DNA of 14,058 nt from JBECKX01 sp964468475 (GTDB lineage Bacteria; Zixibacteria; MSB-5A5; CAIYYT01). The notes beneath the pieces were generated by a model. The model was given only the letters and a program-made list of their open reading frames with translations. It made no database searches and was not told the DNA's origin. The position numbers and the translations under genes were made by a program. The stretch's first letter is position 1. The number at the start of each line of letters is the position of its first letter. The DNA is taken from assembly GCA_964468475.1 (NCBI GenBank), contig CAYXUL010000077.1, positions 1 through 14,058 of the forward strand, in the 5' to 3' direction. Below, one piece after another: positions 1 to 6,780 of this stretch.

Positions 1-419
1 CGCTCATGTCGTCCCCCTTCAAACTTGGTGGCGAGCCAGGTCTTAACGATCTTCTTTGCCTCGTCCTCGGTGACCCATTGTGAGCCGAGAGCGAGAACAT
101 TGGCGTTATTGTGCGCGCGGGAAAGTCGTGCCATCTCTTCGTTGACTGCGAGCGCACCACGAATCTTGTGGTTCTTGTTAACCGTCATGTTAACGCCGTT
201 GCCGGTCCAACAGATAACAATCCCCATCGAAGCTGCATCATCGGCGACGGCATCCGCAACCTTGGATGCGAAGTCAGGGTAGTCTACCGATTCATCCGAA
301 TTGGTGCCGAAATCGGTCGTTTTGTAGCCCCACCCCTTGAGCCATTCGATAATCTTGTTCTTGAGCTGATACCCTTTGTGATCAGCGCCGAGGTAGATCT
401 TAGTGGGTTTGTCAGTCAA
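1..419 (-). CDS. rpiB: Ribose-5-phosphate isomerase B (RpiB/LacAB family), 3' end cut by window edge
   Basis: Interconverts ribose-5-phosphate and ribulose-5-phosphate in the cytosolic pentose phosphate pathway. The 139 visible residues begin with the family's GADH motif (residues 11-14), continue with SVDYPDF (44-50), the catalytic cysteine C70 in an ICWTG context, then RLSRAHNNANVL with the catalytic-region histidine H103, and end with FEGGRH (133-138). The family is usually about 145-150 residues, so only a short C-terminal tail is missing. No ATG fits; a TTG at 417-419 follows a GGAGG at the right distance and directly precedes TDKPTKIYLGADH, so I take TTG as the start. The phosphate-binding loop reads CWTGNGVNMT, less conventional than the usual GTGIGMS-like loop. 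A 366-base spacer with hairpins separates it from ilvE, so it is probably transcribed separately. Family assignment is firm; the exact sugar substrate is inferred. Confidence 0.93.
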   Translation of the reverse strand, partial: MTDKPTKIYLGADHKGYQLKNKIIEWLKGWGYKTTDFGTNSDESVDYPDFASKVADAVADDAASMGIVICWTGNGVNMTVNKNHKIRGALAVNEEMARLSRAHNNANVLALGSQWVTEDEAKKIVKTWLATKFEGGRHE

Positions 420-424
420 TTGAT

Positions 425-429
425 CCTCC
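425..429 (-). promoter_or_regulatory. Ribosome binding site that decides the TTG start of rpiB
   Basis: On the minus strand GGAGG stands five bases before the TTG at 417-419. No ATG or GTG in the same frame gives the conserved N-terminal segment at a comparable distance, so this site supports a TTG start. Confidence 0.7.
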
Positions 430-578
430 GTGAATTCTCGGTGGCATACGCCCCAACTCGTCGAGCCGCTCCTATTATCTCCGATTCCCGCTCTCGCCGA
501 GGCGAACAAGTCACTGGAATGACTCGTTCATCCCAAAACAGAATGGTTGTCTCCTGATCGTCCCAGGATTCGCGCCGA

Positions 579-659
579 ATTCCCCTCTCGTAAGAGGGGT
601 GGATTTCATCCCGATCTTGATCGGGATGAAAGACGGGGTGTGTATTGTACGACACACCC
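579..659 (+). repeat. Palindromic intergenic repeat, copy A
   Basis: Frame shared with three other copies: a CCCCTCT/AGAGGGG hairpin (arms 582-588 and 593-599), then GTGG, an inner hairpin, then GACGGGGTGTGT. The inner stem here is a perfect 13-base pair (TTTCATCCCGATC at 604-616 with its complement at 619-631, loop TT). This copy is extended by a third palindrome, GGGTGTGT (636-643) facing ACACACCC (652-659), as if a second truncated copy were joined end to end. Confidence 0.85.
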
Positions 660-671
660 TGAATGCAAAAT

Positions 672-694
672 GGCGAGTCTCGGAGAGACCCGCC
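672..694. repeat. Imperfect hairpin GGCGaGTCTC / GAGACcCGCC
   Basis: Arms 672-681 and 685-694 pair apart from one internal mismatch, with a three-base loop. The GTCTC/GAGAC core also appears as GTCTCGGAGAC at 6535-6545, just before the repeat next to the first assembly gap. It could be part of a repeat family or a structured 3' region of ilvE mRNA. Confidence 0.5.
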
Positions 695-724
695 CTCCCA
701 AACTCAGTTTCTCTGCAAAATAGT

Positions 725-748
725 AGGGGCGCAGCAAGCTGCGCCCCT
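725..748 (-). terminator. Strong GC hairpin downstream of ilvE, possible terminator
   Basis: Perfect 11-base arms (AGGGGCGCAGC and its complement) with a two-base loop lie 38 bases after the ilvE stop. In the direction of transcription the stem is followed by ACTATTTTGC, only a weak T tract, so termination is plausible but not certain. Its symmetric, GC-rich form also resembles a repetitive extragenic palindrome, and it may be both. Confidence 0.5.
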
Positions 749-785
749 GCAAGGATCATTCAATCTACAGGCGATGCCGCTCCCC

Positions 786-1727
786 TCACACCCGCGCCGG
801 CTCGTTGGCGTACACAAACGTTAGCCAGCCGCGCTTGTCGTTGCCTTCGACCGTGATCTCGCTGAACATCTCCTGCAGCTTCTTGGCCATCGGGCCAGCT
901 TTGCCTTCGCCGATCTGGATCTTGTCGATCGAGCGAATCGGAGTAATCTCTGCCGCTGATCCGGTGAAAAATACTTCGTCGGCGACATAGAGCATTTCAC
1001 GTGGAATGTTGCGCTCGACTACCTTAATGCCAATTTCCTTGGCGAGCTGAATCACCGTATGACGAGTTATGCCGCCAAGTATCGAGGCGTTATACGGCGG
1101 CGTAAGCAGGTTGCCTTCATGGTAGATAAAGAGGTTTTCTCCCGAACCTTCGGAGACCAGGTTGTTGTGATCAAGCGCAATGCCTTCGACATAGCCGTGC
1201 TCGATCGCCTCCATCTTGATTAACTGTGAGTTCATATAATTGGCGCCGCACTTGGCCATTGCAGGAAGCGTATTCGGGGCCATGCGATTCCAGGACGACA
1301 CGCAGACATCAACACCTTGTTCCAGGGCCTCCGGGCCAAGATAGCTGCCCCATTTCCAGGTTGCGATGGCGACTCCAATCGGGCACCCGGCCGGATCGAC
1401 ACCGAGTTGTTTGTAACCGCGATACACTACCGGGCGAACGTAACAATCCTCGAGTTCATTGAGCTTAATCAAATCGAGTTGCGCCTTGTTCATCTCATCC
1501 TGAGAGTAGGGGATCTGCATCCGATAAATTTTACTGGAATTGAACAGGCGCTTGGTGTGGTCAGCGAGGCGGAAGACAGCGGGACCCTTCTTCGTCTTGT
1601 AACAGCGCAGGCCCTCGAACACACTGCTGCCATAATGGACAACATGCGAACACACGTGGATCCTGGCGTCGTTCCAATCGACAAATTCACCGTTCATCCA
1701 TATTTTCAGGCTCTCATCAAACGGCAT
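786..1727 (-). CDS. ilvE: Branched-chain amino acid aminotransferase
   Basis: PLP enzyme of fold type IV that interconverts leucine, isoleucine and valine with their 2-oxo acids using 2-oxoglutarate/glutamate. At 313 residues it has the normal length of the family. The N-terminal part carries VHYGSSVFEGLRCY (30-43), and R98 lies in the YVRP segment. The PLP-binding lysine is K159 in MAKCGANYMNSQ, at the same position as in the E. coli enzyme, followed by EGIALD (181-186) and SEGSGENLF (192-200) with E193 near the pyridine nitrogen. GGITRHTV and FFTGSAAEITP complete the cofactor site. ATG at 1727 is preceded by AGGAGG four bases upstream. It starts 22 bases after the acyl-CoA dehydrogenase gene, so it is probably the last gene of the same transcript. 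The enzyme works in both directions; the acyl-CoA neighbours suggest use in breakdown of, or balance with, branched-chain acyl-CoAs. Confidence 0.96.
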   Translation of the reverse strand: MPFDESLKIWMNGEFVDWNDARIHVCSHVVHYGSSVFEGLRCYKTKKGPAVFRLADHTKRLFNSSKIYRMQIPYSQDEMNKAQLDLIKLNELEDCYVRPVVYRGYKQLGVDPAGCPIGVAIATWKWGSYLGPEALEQGVDVCVSSWNRMAPNTLPAMAKCGANYMNSQLIKMEAIEHGYVEGIALDHNNLVSEGSGENLFIYHEGNLLTPPYNASILGGITRHTVIQLAKEIGIKVVERNIPREMLYVADEVFFTGSAAEITPIRSIDKIQIGEGKAGPMAKKLQEMFSEITVEGNDKRGWLTFVYANEPARV

Positions 1728-1749
1728 AGGTCCTCCTCTATCTCTATTA

Positions 1750-2895
1750 TTATAGTTGCGTGTTCTTCAGGATTTCCCGCGCGATGACGACGCGCTGGAT
1801 TTCCGATGTACCCTCACCGATTTCAGTGAGCTTCATGTCGCGAAACATGCGTTCGACCGGATACCGGGATGTGAATCCCTCAGCACCAAGAACTGTGAGT
1901 GCTGTTGATGTGCAGAAGTTGCACACTTCCGAGGCATACAGCTTGGCCATAGCGGACTGCTGGGTAAACTTTTCGCCATCATCCTTCAACTGGCTGGCGC
2001 CATATACAAGTCCGCGCGCCGCCTCGATCTGGCAGGCCATATCTGCTAATTTCCATTGTATTGCCTGGAAATCACCAATCGGTCTTCCGAACTGTATACG
2101 TTTTTTCGCGTATTTCGACGCAATTTCAAATGCACCCACCGCAAGGCCAAGTGCCATCGCCGCAATTGAGATGCGGCCGCCGTCAAGCGTGATCATAAAC
2201 TGCCGAAAACCCTCGCCTTCCGAGCCGATGCGATTTTCCTCCGGCACCTTCACGTCATCAAAGTGCAGGAACGCCGTATCAGAGCCGCGACACCCCATCT
2301 TGTCTTCTTTCTTACCGACACTGAATCCGTCCATGCCTTTTTCAAGCACAAAAGACGAAATTCCTTTAACTCCCCCGCTCTTGTCGGTGCGCGCTGTGAT
2401 TATAGCGTACTTGCAGAGATTTGCTGATGTGATCCAGCACTTAGTCCCGTTAAGAATATAATATGCACCGTCTTTATCCGCAAACGATTTTGTCCCACCC
2501 GCGTCGGACCCTGCCTGCGGCTCAGTGAGGCCGAAGGCAATCAGGTACCCCTGTGGGTCACCAAAGTGAAGATACTTCCGGCGCTGATCATCATTGCCGA
2601 AATTGTAGATCGGTCCGGCTCCCAGCGAATTGTGGGCGGCAACTGTTAGACCAATCGAACCATCTACACGGCAGACCTCTTCAACAATGATCGAGTACTG
2701 CACGGCATTAAGTCCGAGACCACCCAGGTCTTTAGGCATAAAGACTGCCCACCAGCCTTTCTCATGTAATCTGTCCAGTGCTGCCTGGGGAAACTGCTGG
2801 GTCTCGTCAGCTTGCTGAGCCAGCGGTGCGATTTCCTGTTCGCAAAACTCCCTGACCTCTTTCCTGAAATCCGCATACTTGCTGTCAGCAAACAT
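1750..2895 (-). CDS. Acyl-CoA dehydrogenase (second of an overlapping pair)
   Basis: FAD enzyme that makes the 2,3-double bond in an acyl-CoA and passes electrons to an electron-transfer flavoprotein. It has the normal three-domain layout: N-terminal helical domain (1-120), middle beta domain with GLTEPQAGSDAGG and WITSA, and C-terminal helical domain with LDGGRI, FGRPIGDFQAIQWKLADM and RYPVERMFRD. The catalytic glutamate is in IGEGTSEIQ (residue 361, or 362 if GTG at 2898 is used). The usual VQIHGGYGY segment is replaced by LTVLGAEGF, so its substrate pocket probably differs from its neighbour's. I chose ATG at 2895 because AGGTGA lies six bases before it; GTG at 2898 is too close to that site. 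The start overlaps the upstream stop (TGATG), which implies coupled translation. Chain-length preference cannot be told from sequence; branched short-chain acyl-CoA is inferred from context. Confidence 0.93.
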   Translation of the reverse strand: MFADSKYADFRKEVREFCEQEIAPLAQQADETQQFPQAALDRLHEKGWWAVFMPKDLGGLGLNAVQYSIIVEEVCRVDGSIGLTVAAHNSLGAGPIYNFGNDDQRRKYLHFGDPQGYLIAFGLTEPQAGSDAGGTKSFADKDGAYYILNGTKCWITSANLCKYAIITARTDKSGGVKGISSFVLEKGMDGFSVGKKEDKMGCRGSDTAFLHFDDVKVPEENRIGSEGEGFRQFMITLDGGRISIAAMALGLAVGAFEIASKYAKKRIQFGRPIGDFQAIQWKLADMACQIEAARGLVYGASQLKDDGEKFTQQSAMAKLYASEVCNFCTSTALTVLGAEGFTSRYPVERMFRDMKLTEIGEGTSEIQRVVIAREILKNTQL

Positions 2896-4043
2896 CACAC
2901 ATCACCTTTGATCAATGCCCGCGAAATTACCATCTTCTGCGCTTCGGTTGTACCCTCATAAATTTCGGTCACACGCGCGTCGCGGAAATAGCGCTCAACG
3001 GGGTACTCCTTAACGTAGCCATAGCCGCCATGTATTTGCACGGCCTCGTTGGTAACGTAGTTGGCTGTCTGCGAAGCGTACAGCTTGGCCATCGAGATTT
3101 CTTTCGAATTCCGTGCTCCGGTGTCATAAAGAAACGCCGCACGGTAAGTCATCAACTTGGAGGCTTCAATCCGGGTCGCCATCTCGGCGAGCTTGAACTG
3201 CGTCGCCTGAAAGTCAACCAGCGGCCTGCCGAACTGCTCGCGCTCTTTGGCATAGGAAAGAGCCTCGTCAAAGGCTGCCTCGGCAATTCCCAGCGCCTGT
3301 GCCGATACGCCAATACGGCCTGCGTCCAGAAGCGAAAACGCCACCCGCAGACCATGTTCTTCTTCACCGAGAAGCTGCGTAACCGGAACCTGGCCATCAA
3401 GGTACGACACCTCGCGGGTGTCGGAAGCTTTCAATCCCATCTTCTTTTCCGGTACGCCGAGTTGCATACCCGGACTATCTTTCTCGACAATCAAACAGGA
3501 GACACCTTTACGTCCCGCCTCCGGGTTGGTCAGCACGAAGGTGATGAAGATCCCGGCGAACTTGGCTGAACTGACCCAGCTTTTGGTACCGTTGAGAACA
3601 TAGTTATCACCGGTCTTGATGGCTCGACACTGCAACGAGCCGGCATCCGTACCGGCATTCGGCTCCGAAAGGGAGTACGCGCCGATGATCTCACCAGCGG
3701 CCAACTTAGGTAGATACTTCTCCTTCTGCTCATCGGTGCCGAAATTATTGATCGCTTTGATCACCAGAGAATTGTGCACCGAGATCATGATGGCATGCGC
3801 AGCGCACGCCTTCGAGATTTCCTCGATGATCAACGCATAGCTCAGCGAGTCAACACCGAGGCCGCCATACTGCTCCGGAGCGGTTAGTCCAAAGAAGCCC
3901 AGCTCGGCAGTTTCCTGAATCAGTTCCATCGGCGTTTCGCCTTTGGCATCAAGCTCTTCAGCCACGGGCTTCAACCGTTTCTCAGCGAATTCGCGCGCGG
4001 TATCGCGCAACATAATTTGGTCTTCAGATAATTGGAAGTCCAT
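2895..4043 (-). CDS. Acyl-CoA dehydrogenase, short-chain (butyryl-CoA dehydrogenase-like)
   Basis: FAD-dependent oxidation of an acyl-CoA to the trans-2-enoyl-CoA. The 382 residues match the family length. Visible in order are MDFQLSEDQIMLRDTAREFA, GFFGLTAPEQYGGLG (49-63), SLSEPNAGTDAGS, NGTKSWVSSA, LLDAGRIGVSAQALGIA, EQFGRPLVDFQATQFKLAEM, VQIHGGYGYVKEYPVERYFRD and the active-site IYEGTTEAQ with catalytic glutamate E363. These are textbook short-chain-type features; the glutamate is at the ordinary C-terminal place and not at the alternative helix position used by isovaleryl-CoA dehydrogenase. GGAG precedes the ATG by three bases and AGGAG lies further upstream. The gene follows the 3-hydroxybutyryl-CoA dehydrogenase gene after 112 bases and overlaps the next dehydrogenase. 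Butyryl-, isobutyryl- and 2-methylbutyryl-CoA are all possible substrates. Confidence 0.94.
   Translation of the reverse strand: MDFQLSEDQIMLRDTAREFAEKRLKPVAEELDAKGETPMELIQETAELGFFGLTAPEQYGGLGVDSLSYALIIEEISKACAAHAIMISVHNSLVIKAINNFGTDEQKEKYLPKLAAGEIIGAYSLSEPNAGTDAGSLQCRAIKTGDNYVLNGTKSWVSSAKFAGIFITFVLTNPEAGRKGVSCLIVEKDSPGMQLGVPEKKMGLKASDTREVSYLDGQVPVTQLLGEEEHGLRVAFSLLDAGRIGVSAQALGIAEAAFDEALSYAKEREQFGRPLVDFQATQFKLAEMATRIEASKLMTYRAAFLYDTGARNSKEISMAKLYASQTANYVTNEAVQIHGGYGYVKEYPVERYFRDARVTEIYEGTTEAQKMVISRALIKGDV
2902..2907 (-). promoter_or_regulatory. Ribosome binding site for the downstream acyl-CoA dehydrogenase
   Basis: AGGTGA lies inside the final codons of the upstream dehydrogenase gene, six bases before the ATG at 2895. 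It favours ATG over the GTG at 2898 as the start. Confidence 0.6.
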
Positions 4044-4155
4044 ACGCTCCAGACTCCTGATCGAGCAGTCTGCTGCCCGAACAAGTTATGTTAATTATTC
4101 TGCGGCACTGCGAATGATTGGGCAGCCGTCGGCTCAATCATGATTCAGAAAATTC

Positions 4156-5007
4156 TCAATCGTATACGTAAAATCCGCGACCCGTTTTCCGACCCAGCCA
4201 GCCCGATTGCACCATCTTACGCAGCAGCGGGCAGGGGCGATACTTGGAGTCGGAATAGCCCTCGTACAGGGTCTCCATGATCGCCAGGCAGACATCCAGA
4301 CCAATGAAATCCGCCAGTGTCAGCGGGCCCATTGGATGATTCGCGCCCAGTTTCATCACCGTATCAATGTCTTCGCGAGAGGAAACACCTTCCATCAAGG
4401 CAAAGATCGCTTCGTTGATCATCGGCATCAAAATCCGATTGGCGACGAACCCCGGGTAGTCATTGACTTCCACCGGTGTCTTGTCGAGTTTCAGGCACAG
4501 TTCCTTACCGATCTGGAAGGTCTCGTCGCTGGTAGCCATACCGCGAATCACCTCCACCAGTTTCATCATCGGGACGGGATTCATAAAATGCATTCCGATG
4601 AACATCTCCGGACGATGAGTGGCGGAAGCTAGCTTGGTGATCGGTAGGGAAGATGTGTTTGACGCGAAGATCATTTCTGGCGGGCAGGTGGCTTCCATCT
4701 CCTGCCAGAATGCCGTCTTGGCTTCGAGGTTCTCATAGATAGCCTCGATCACCAACTGCGCCTTCTTGACATCTTCCTTCTTGGTAGTCAACTGGATTCT
4801 GGAGACAGTTTCGGATGCGTTAGCTTCCGATATGATCTCCTTTTTCACCTGACGCCCGAGGTTCTTCTTAATCGTTTCCAGACCCCGATTCAGGTCTTTG
4901 TCCGACTTATCGAGCAAGACTACCGAGAGTCCGTTTTGTGCGAGGACATGGGCGATGCCGTTGCCCATCGTTCCGGCTCCCGCGACTGCAACTGTTTTTA
5001 TATCCAT
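4156..5007 (-). CDS. hbd: 3-Hydroxybutyryl-CoA dehydrogenase (3-hydroxyacyl-CoA dehydrogenase)
   Basis: Oxidises (S)-3-hydroxyacyl-CoA to 3-oxoacyl-CoA, or the reverse, with a nicotinamide cofactor. At 283 residues it is the stand-alone form, without the hydratase domain of FadB-like fusions. The Rossmann motif GAGTMG is at residues 10-15 and the acidic D33 at the end of the second strand points to NAD. ASNTSSLP (115-122) is followed by H140 in GMHFMNPVPMMKLVEV and E152, the catalytic His-Glu pair at the normal 12-residue spacing. The C-terminal domain begins with YPGFVANRILMPMINEA (184-200) and ends in the family's typical SGWLGRKTGRGFYVYD. It lies 78 bases after a thiolase gene and 112 bases before an acyl-CoA dehydrogenase gene, so consecutive genes cover three steps of short-chain beta-oxidation. 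The Shine-Dalgarno (AGGTT) is weak. Confidence 0.95.
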   Translation of the reverse strand: MDIKTVAVAGAGTMGNGIAHVLAQNGLSVVLLDKSDKDLNRGLETIKKNLGRQVKKEIISEANASETVSRIQLTTKKEDVKKAQLVIEAIYENLEAKTAFWQEMEATCPPEMIFASNTSSLPITKLASATHRPEMFIGMHFMNPVPMMKLVEVIRGMATSDETFQIGKELCLKLDKTPVEVNDYPGFVANRILMPMINEAIFALMEGVSSREDIDTVMKLGANHPMGPLTLADFIGLDVCLAIMETLYEGYSDSKYRPCPLLRKMVQSGWLGRKTGRGFYVYD

Positions 5008-5085
5008 GACTTAGACAACCTGGTTAAACCGTTAATTTAAGACAAAACGTGATGTCTCTTGAATCCAAATGGGGTCGCGTCCGAC

Positions 5086-6276
5086 CTACATCATTTCAAT
5101 CGCGAGCGCGACGGCGTTGCCGCCTCCGAGGCAGAGCGTGGCCAGCCCATTCTTAAGACCGCGATCCTTCAGGGCGTAAATCAATGTTGTCAGAATGCGA
5201 GCTCCGGATGCTCCGATCGGATGACCCAGCGCCACCGCCCCGCCATTCACATTGACTTTGTTCCAGTCCCAGCCGAGCGCTTTACCGTCAGCCAGAGCCT
5301 GGACGCTAAACGCCTCATTGGCTTCGATCAGGTCCCAGTGGTCGATGTTTACATCCATCTTCTTCATCAGCTTCTGTACGGCATAGATCGGGGTGAAAAA
5401 GAGCTCCTTCGGCTCAGCCCCTGATACCGCATAACTGACGATCCTCGCCAGCGGCTTCATACCATTAGCTTCCGCATAGCCGGAAGAACTGACCACCAGT
5501 GCGGAACCGCCATCATTCAGTCCCGGCGCGTTACCGGCGGTTACTGTGCCATCCTTCTGAAAGGCGGGGCGCAGCTTGGCCAGCTTCTCCATCGAAATAT
5601 CTGCACGTGGTCCCTCGTCCTTATTGAAAATCACCGGGTCGCCGCGACGCTGCGGAATCTCGACCGCAAAAATTTCATCGTCAAACTTACCGCCTTCCAT
5701 TGCCGCCAGCGCTTTCTTGTGAGAATTGTAGGCGAACTCATCCTGCTCCTCGCGGGAGATGCCTGCCTTGGTGCCGGTGTATTCGGCGGCGCTGCCCATG
5801 TGGAAATTATTAAAGGAGTCCCACAAACCATCCTTGATCATCAGGTCTTCCACCTGCTGATTTCCCAGACGGAATCCTGAACGCGCATTAGGCATGGCAT
5901 AGGGCGCATTCGACATTGACTCCATCCCGCCCGCGACGAGCAGATCTGCGTCGCCGGCTTTGATCGCCTGTGCCGAGAGCATGACCGCCTTCAATCCTGA
6001 TCCGCAGACTTTGTTGATCGTCATGCAGCCGGCTTCCGGGGGCAGTCCCCCATGAATCGCCGCTTGTCGAGCCGGTGCTTGTCCTGAGCCCGCTTGTACA
6101 ACTTGTCCCATGATGCACTCGTTAACATCCGCCGGGTCAATACCCGCACGCTTGACAGCTTCTCTCACCGCAGTGGCGCCGATCTGGGGAGCGGGCAGGG
6201 ACGCCAATCCGCCCTGAAAGGTGCCGATTGCCGTTCGGCAGGCTGAAAGAATGACAGCTTCTGGTTGGTTACTCAT
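5086..6276 (-). CDS. Acetyl-CoA acetyltransferase (biosynthetic-type thiolase)
   Basis: Condenses two acetyl-CoA to acetoacetyl-CoA, or cleaves acetoacetyl-CoA and similar 3-oxoacyl-CoAs, in the cytosol. The length of 396 residues is normal for the tetrameric AtoB/PhaA class. The nucleophilic cysteine is C91 in NKVCGSGLKAVM. QAGSGQAPARQAA (61-73) and GGMESMSNAPY are family signatures, and NEAFS, H352 in GHPIGASGARI and C382 in CLGGGNAVA complete the active site. ATG at 6276 is preceded by AAGGAG about eleven bases away, a little far. It is the first gene after a spacer interrupted by an assembly gap and likely begins a transcript running through hbd, the dehydrogenases and ilvE. It belongs to a different thiolase class from the one at 11715-12869. 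Its substrate, acetoacetyl-CoA versus 2-methylacetoacetyl-CoA from isoleucine, cannot be settled here. Confidence 0.95.
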   Translation of the reverse strand: MSNQPEAVILSACRTAIGTFQGGLASLPAPQIGATAVREAVKRAGIDPADVNECIMGQVVQAGSGQAPARQAAIHGGLPPEAGCMTINKVCGSGLKAVMLSAQAIKAGDADLLVAGGMESMSNAPYAMPNARSGFRLGNQQVEDLMIKDGLWDSFNNFHMGSAAEYTGTKAGISREEQDEFAYNSHKKALAAMEGGKFDDEIFAVEIPQRRGDPVIFNKDEGPRADISMEKLAKLRPAFQKDGTVTAGNAPGLNDGGSALVVSSSGYAEANGMKPLARIVSYAVSGAEPKELFFTPIYAVQKLMKKMDVNIDHWDLIEANEAFSVQALADGKALGWDWNKVNVNGGAVALGHPIGASGARILTTLIYALKDRGLKNGLATLCLGGGNAVALAIEMM

Positions 6277-6592
6277 GCTATATTTGACTCCTTATTCACA
6301 GTTGGGGAATTTGTAGACCTAATACGCAAACTGTCGCCCAGTAGGGTTTGAATTGCTATCTGCAAACGCGGCAACCGCTTCATCGACATACGATAAGGGA
6401 TGCCGAAAAGGAAAGTACTAAGGTAAGAAATACGACATTTGCAGGCAATCGAATTGTGGGCGATTTTGTGAATTTTTGCACAAGGTGAAGCTTAGTAATC
6501 TCTAGAAGAATGGTACAATGGATTCGCGTGCCTTGTCTCGGAGACGCCGTCATTGCGAGCGAGTCCCGGCTCTGTGGGACGAGCGCGGCAAT
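6277..6592. other. Spacer upstream of the thiolase gene, with a possible weak promoter
   Basis: No gene is recognisable. It is more AT-rich than its surroundings, as promoter regions often are. On the minus strand a TTGCCT (6443-6448) and TACCTT (6420-6425) stand 17 bases apart, a poor match to a sigma-70 promoter; I list it only as a candidate. The right end holds a palindromic repeat that stops at the assembly gap. This is the natural place for the promoter of the thiolase-hbd-dehydrogenase-ilvE genes. Confidence 0.4.
6548..6592 (+). repeat. CGTCATTGCGAG-type palindromic repeat cut by assembly gap
   Basis: Begins CGTCATTGCGAGCG, has an inner hairpin GTCCC/GGGAC (6563-6567 and 6576-6580), and ends GCGGCAAT where ATTGC and GCAAT would pair as the outer stem. 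The next expected base is lost in the gap. Elements starting with this phrase are common interspersed repeats in bacterial genomes. It is preceded by the short palindrome GTCTCGGAGAC (6535-6545). Confidence 0.65.
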
Positions 6593-6692
6593 NNNNNNNN
6601 NNNNNNNNNNNNNNNNNNNNNNNNNNNNNNNNNNNNNNNNNNNNNNNNNNNNNNNNNNNNNNNNNNNNNNNNNNNNNNNNNNNNNNNNNNNN
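6593..6692. other. Assembly gap (100 N)
   Basis: Exactly 100 N, the usual placeholder for a scaffold join of unknown length. It cuts the biotin carrier gene on its right and a palindromic repeat on its left. A whole biotinyl domain with its lysine motif could not fit in 100 bases together with the end of the repeat, so the real distance is probably larger. Confidence 0.97.
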
Positions 6693-6780
6693 CGCCACCA
6701 TGTGAGAGTTTCAGGCGGTTGCCGTCCCGCTCGAATTTGAGCTTGTACTCAGCCTCGCCATTGAAAAATCGCAAATCCAT
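6693..6780 (-). CDS. Biotin carrier subunit of acyl-CoA carboxylase, N-terminal fragment (cut by gap)
   Basis: Only 29 residues are readable, MDLRFFNGEAEYKLKFERDG then NRLKLSHGG, before the assembly gap. I recognise this type of beginning from the short biotin carrier proteins encoded after the biotin carboxylase of propionyl/methylcrotonyl-CoA carboxylases; the missing part should hold the biotinyl domain with its conserved (A/V)MKM lysine. The ATG overlaps the biotin carboxylase stop (TAATG), so the two proteins are likely made by coupled translation in similar amounts. The segment resembles the linker beta-barrel region that joins the two domains in fused methylcrotonyl-CoA carboxylase alpha subunits. 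The biotinylated lysine cannot be seen, so the call rests on position and the N-terminus alone. Confidence 0.68.

Larger units (their letters stand above)
420..785. other. Intergenic spacer rpiB-ilvE, no credible gene, several hairpins
   Basis: No gene family is recognisable in these 366 bases. Short open frames here run through the palindromic repeat at 579-659 that recurs elsewhere in the window, so they are not treated as genes. The spacer holds that repeat, an imperfect hairpin at 672-694 and a strong GC hairpin at 725-748. The stretch 430-578 shows no clear structure; any rpiB promoter must lie here or inside the repeats, but I could not pick out a convincing one. Confidence 0.6.

Noticed and set aside
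725..748. The GC hairpin as a certain rho-independent terminator
   Set aside because: The T run after the stem is short and interrupted, so I kept it only at moderate confidence.
416..759. Two short minus-strand frames between rpiB and ilvE as possible small genes
   Set aside because: Both overlap the palindromic repeat that recurs in three other places, and neither has a good ribosome binding site or recognisable sequence.
6420..6448. TTGCCT-17-TACCTT as a firm sigma-70 promoter
   Set aside because: The spacing is ideal but both boxes match poorly, and such matches are expected by chance; it is mentioned only as a candidate in the spacer entry.
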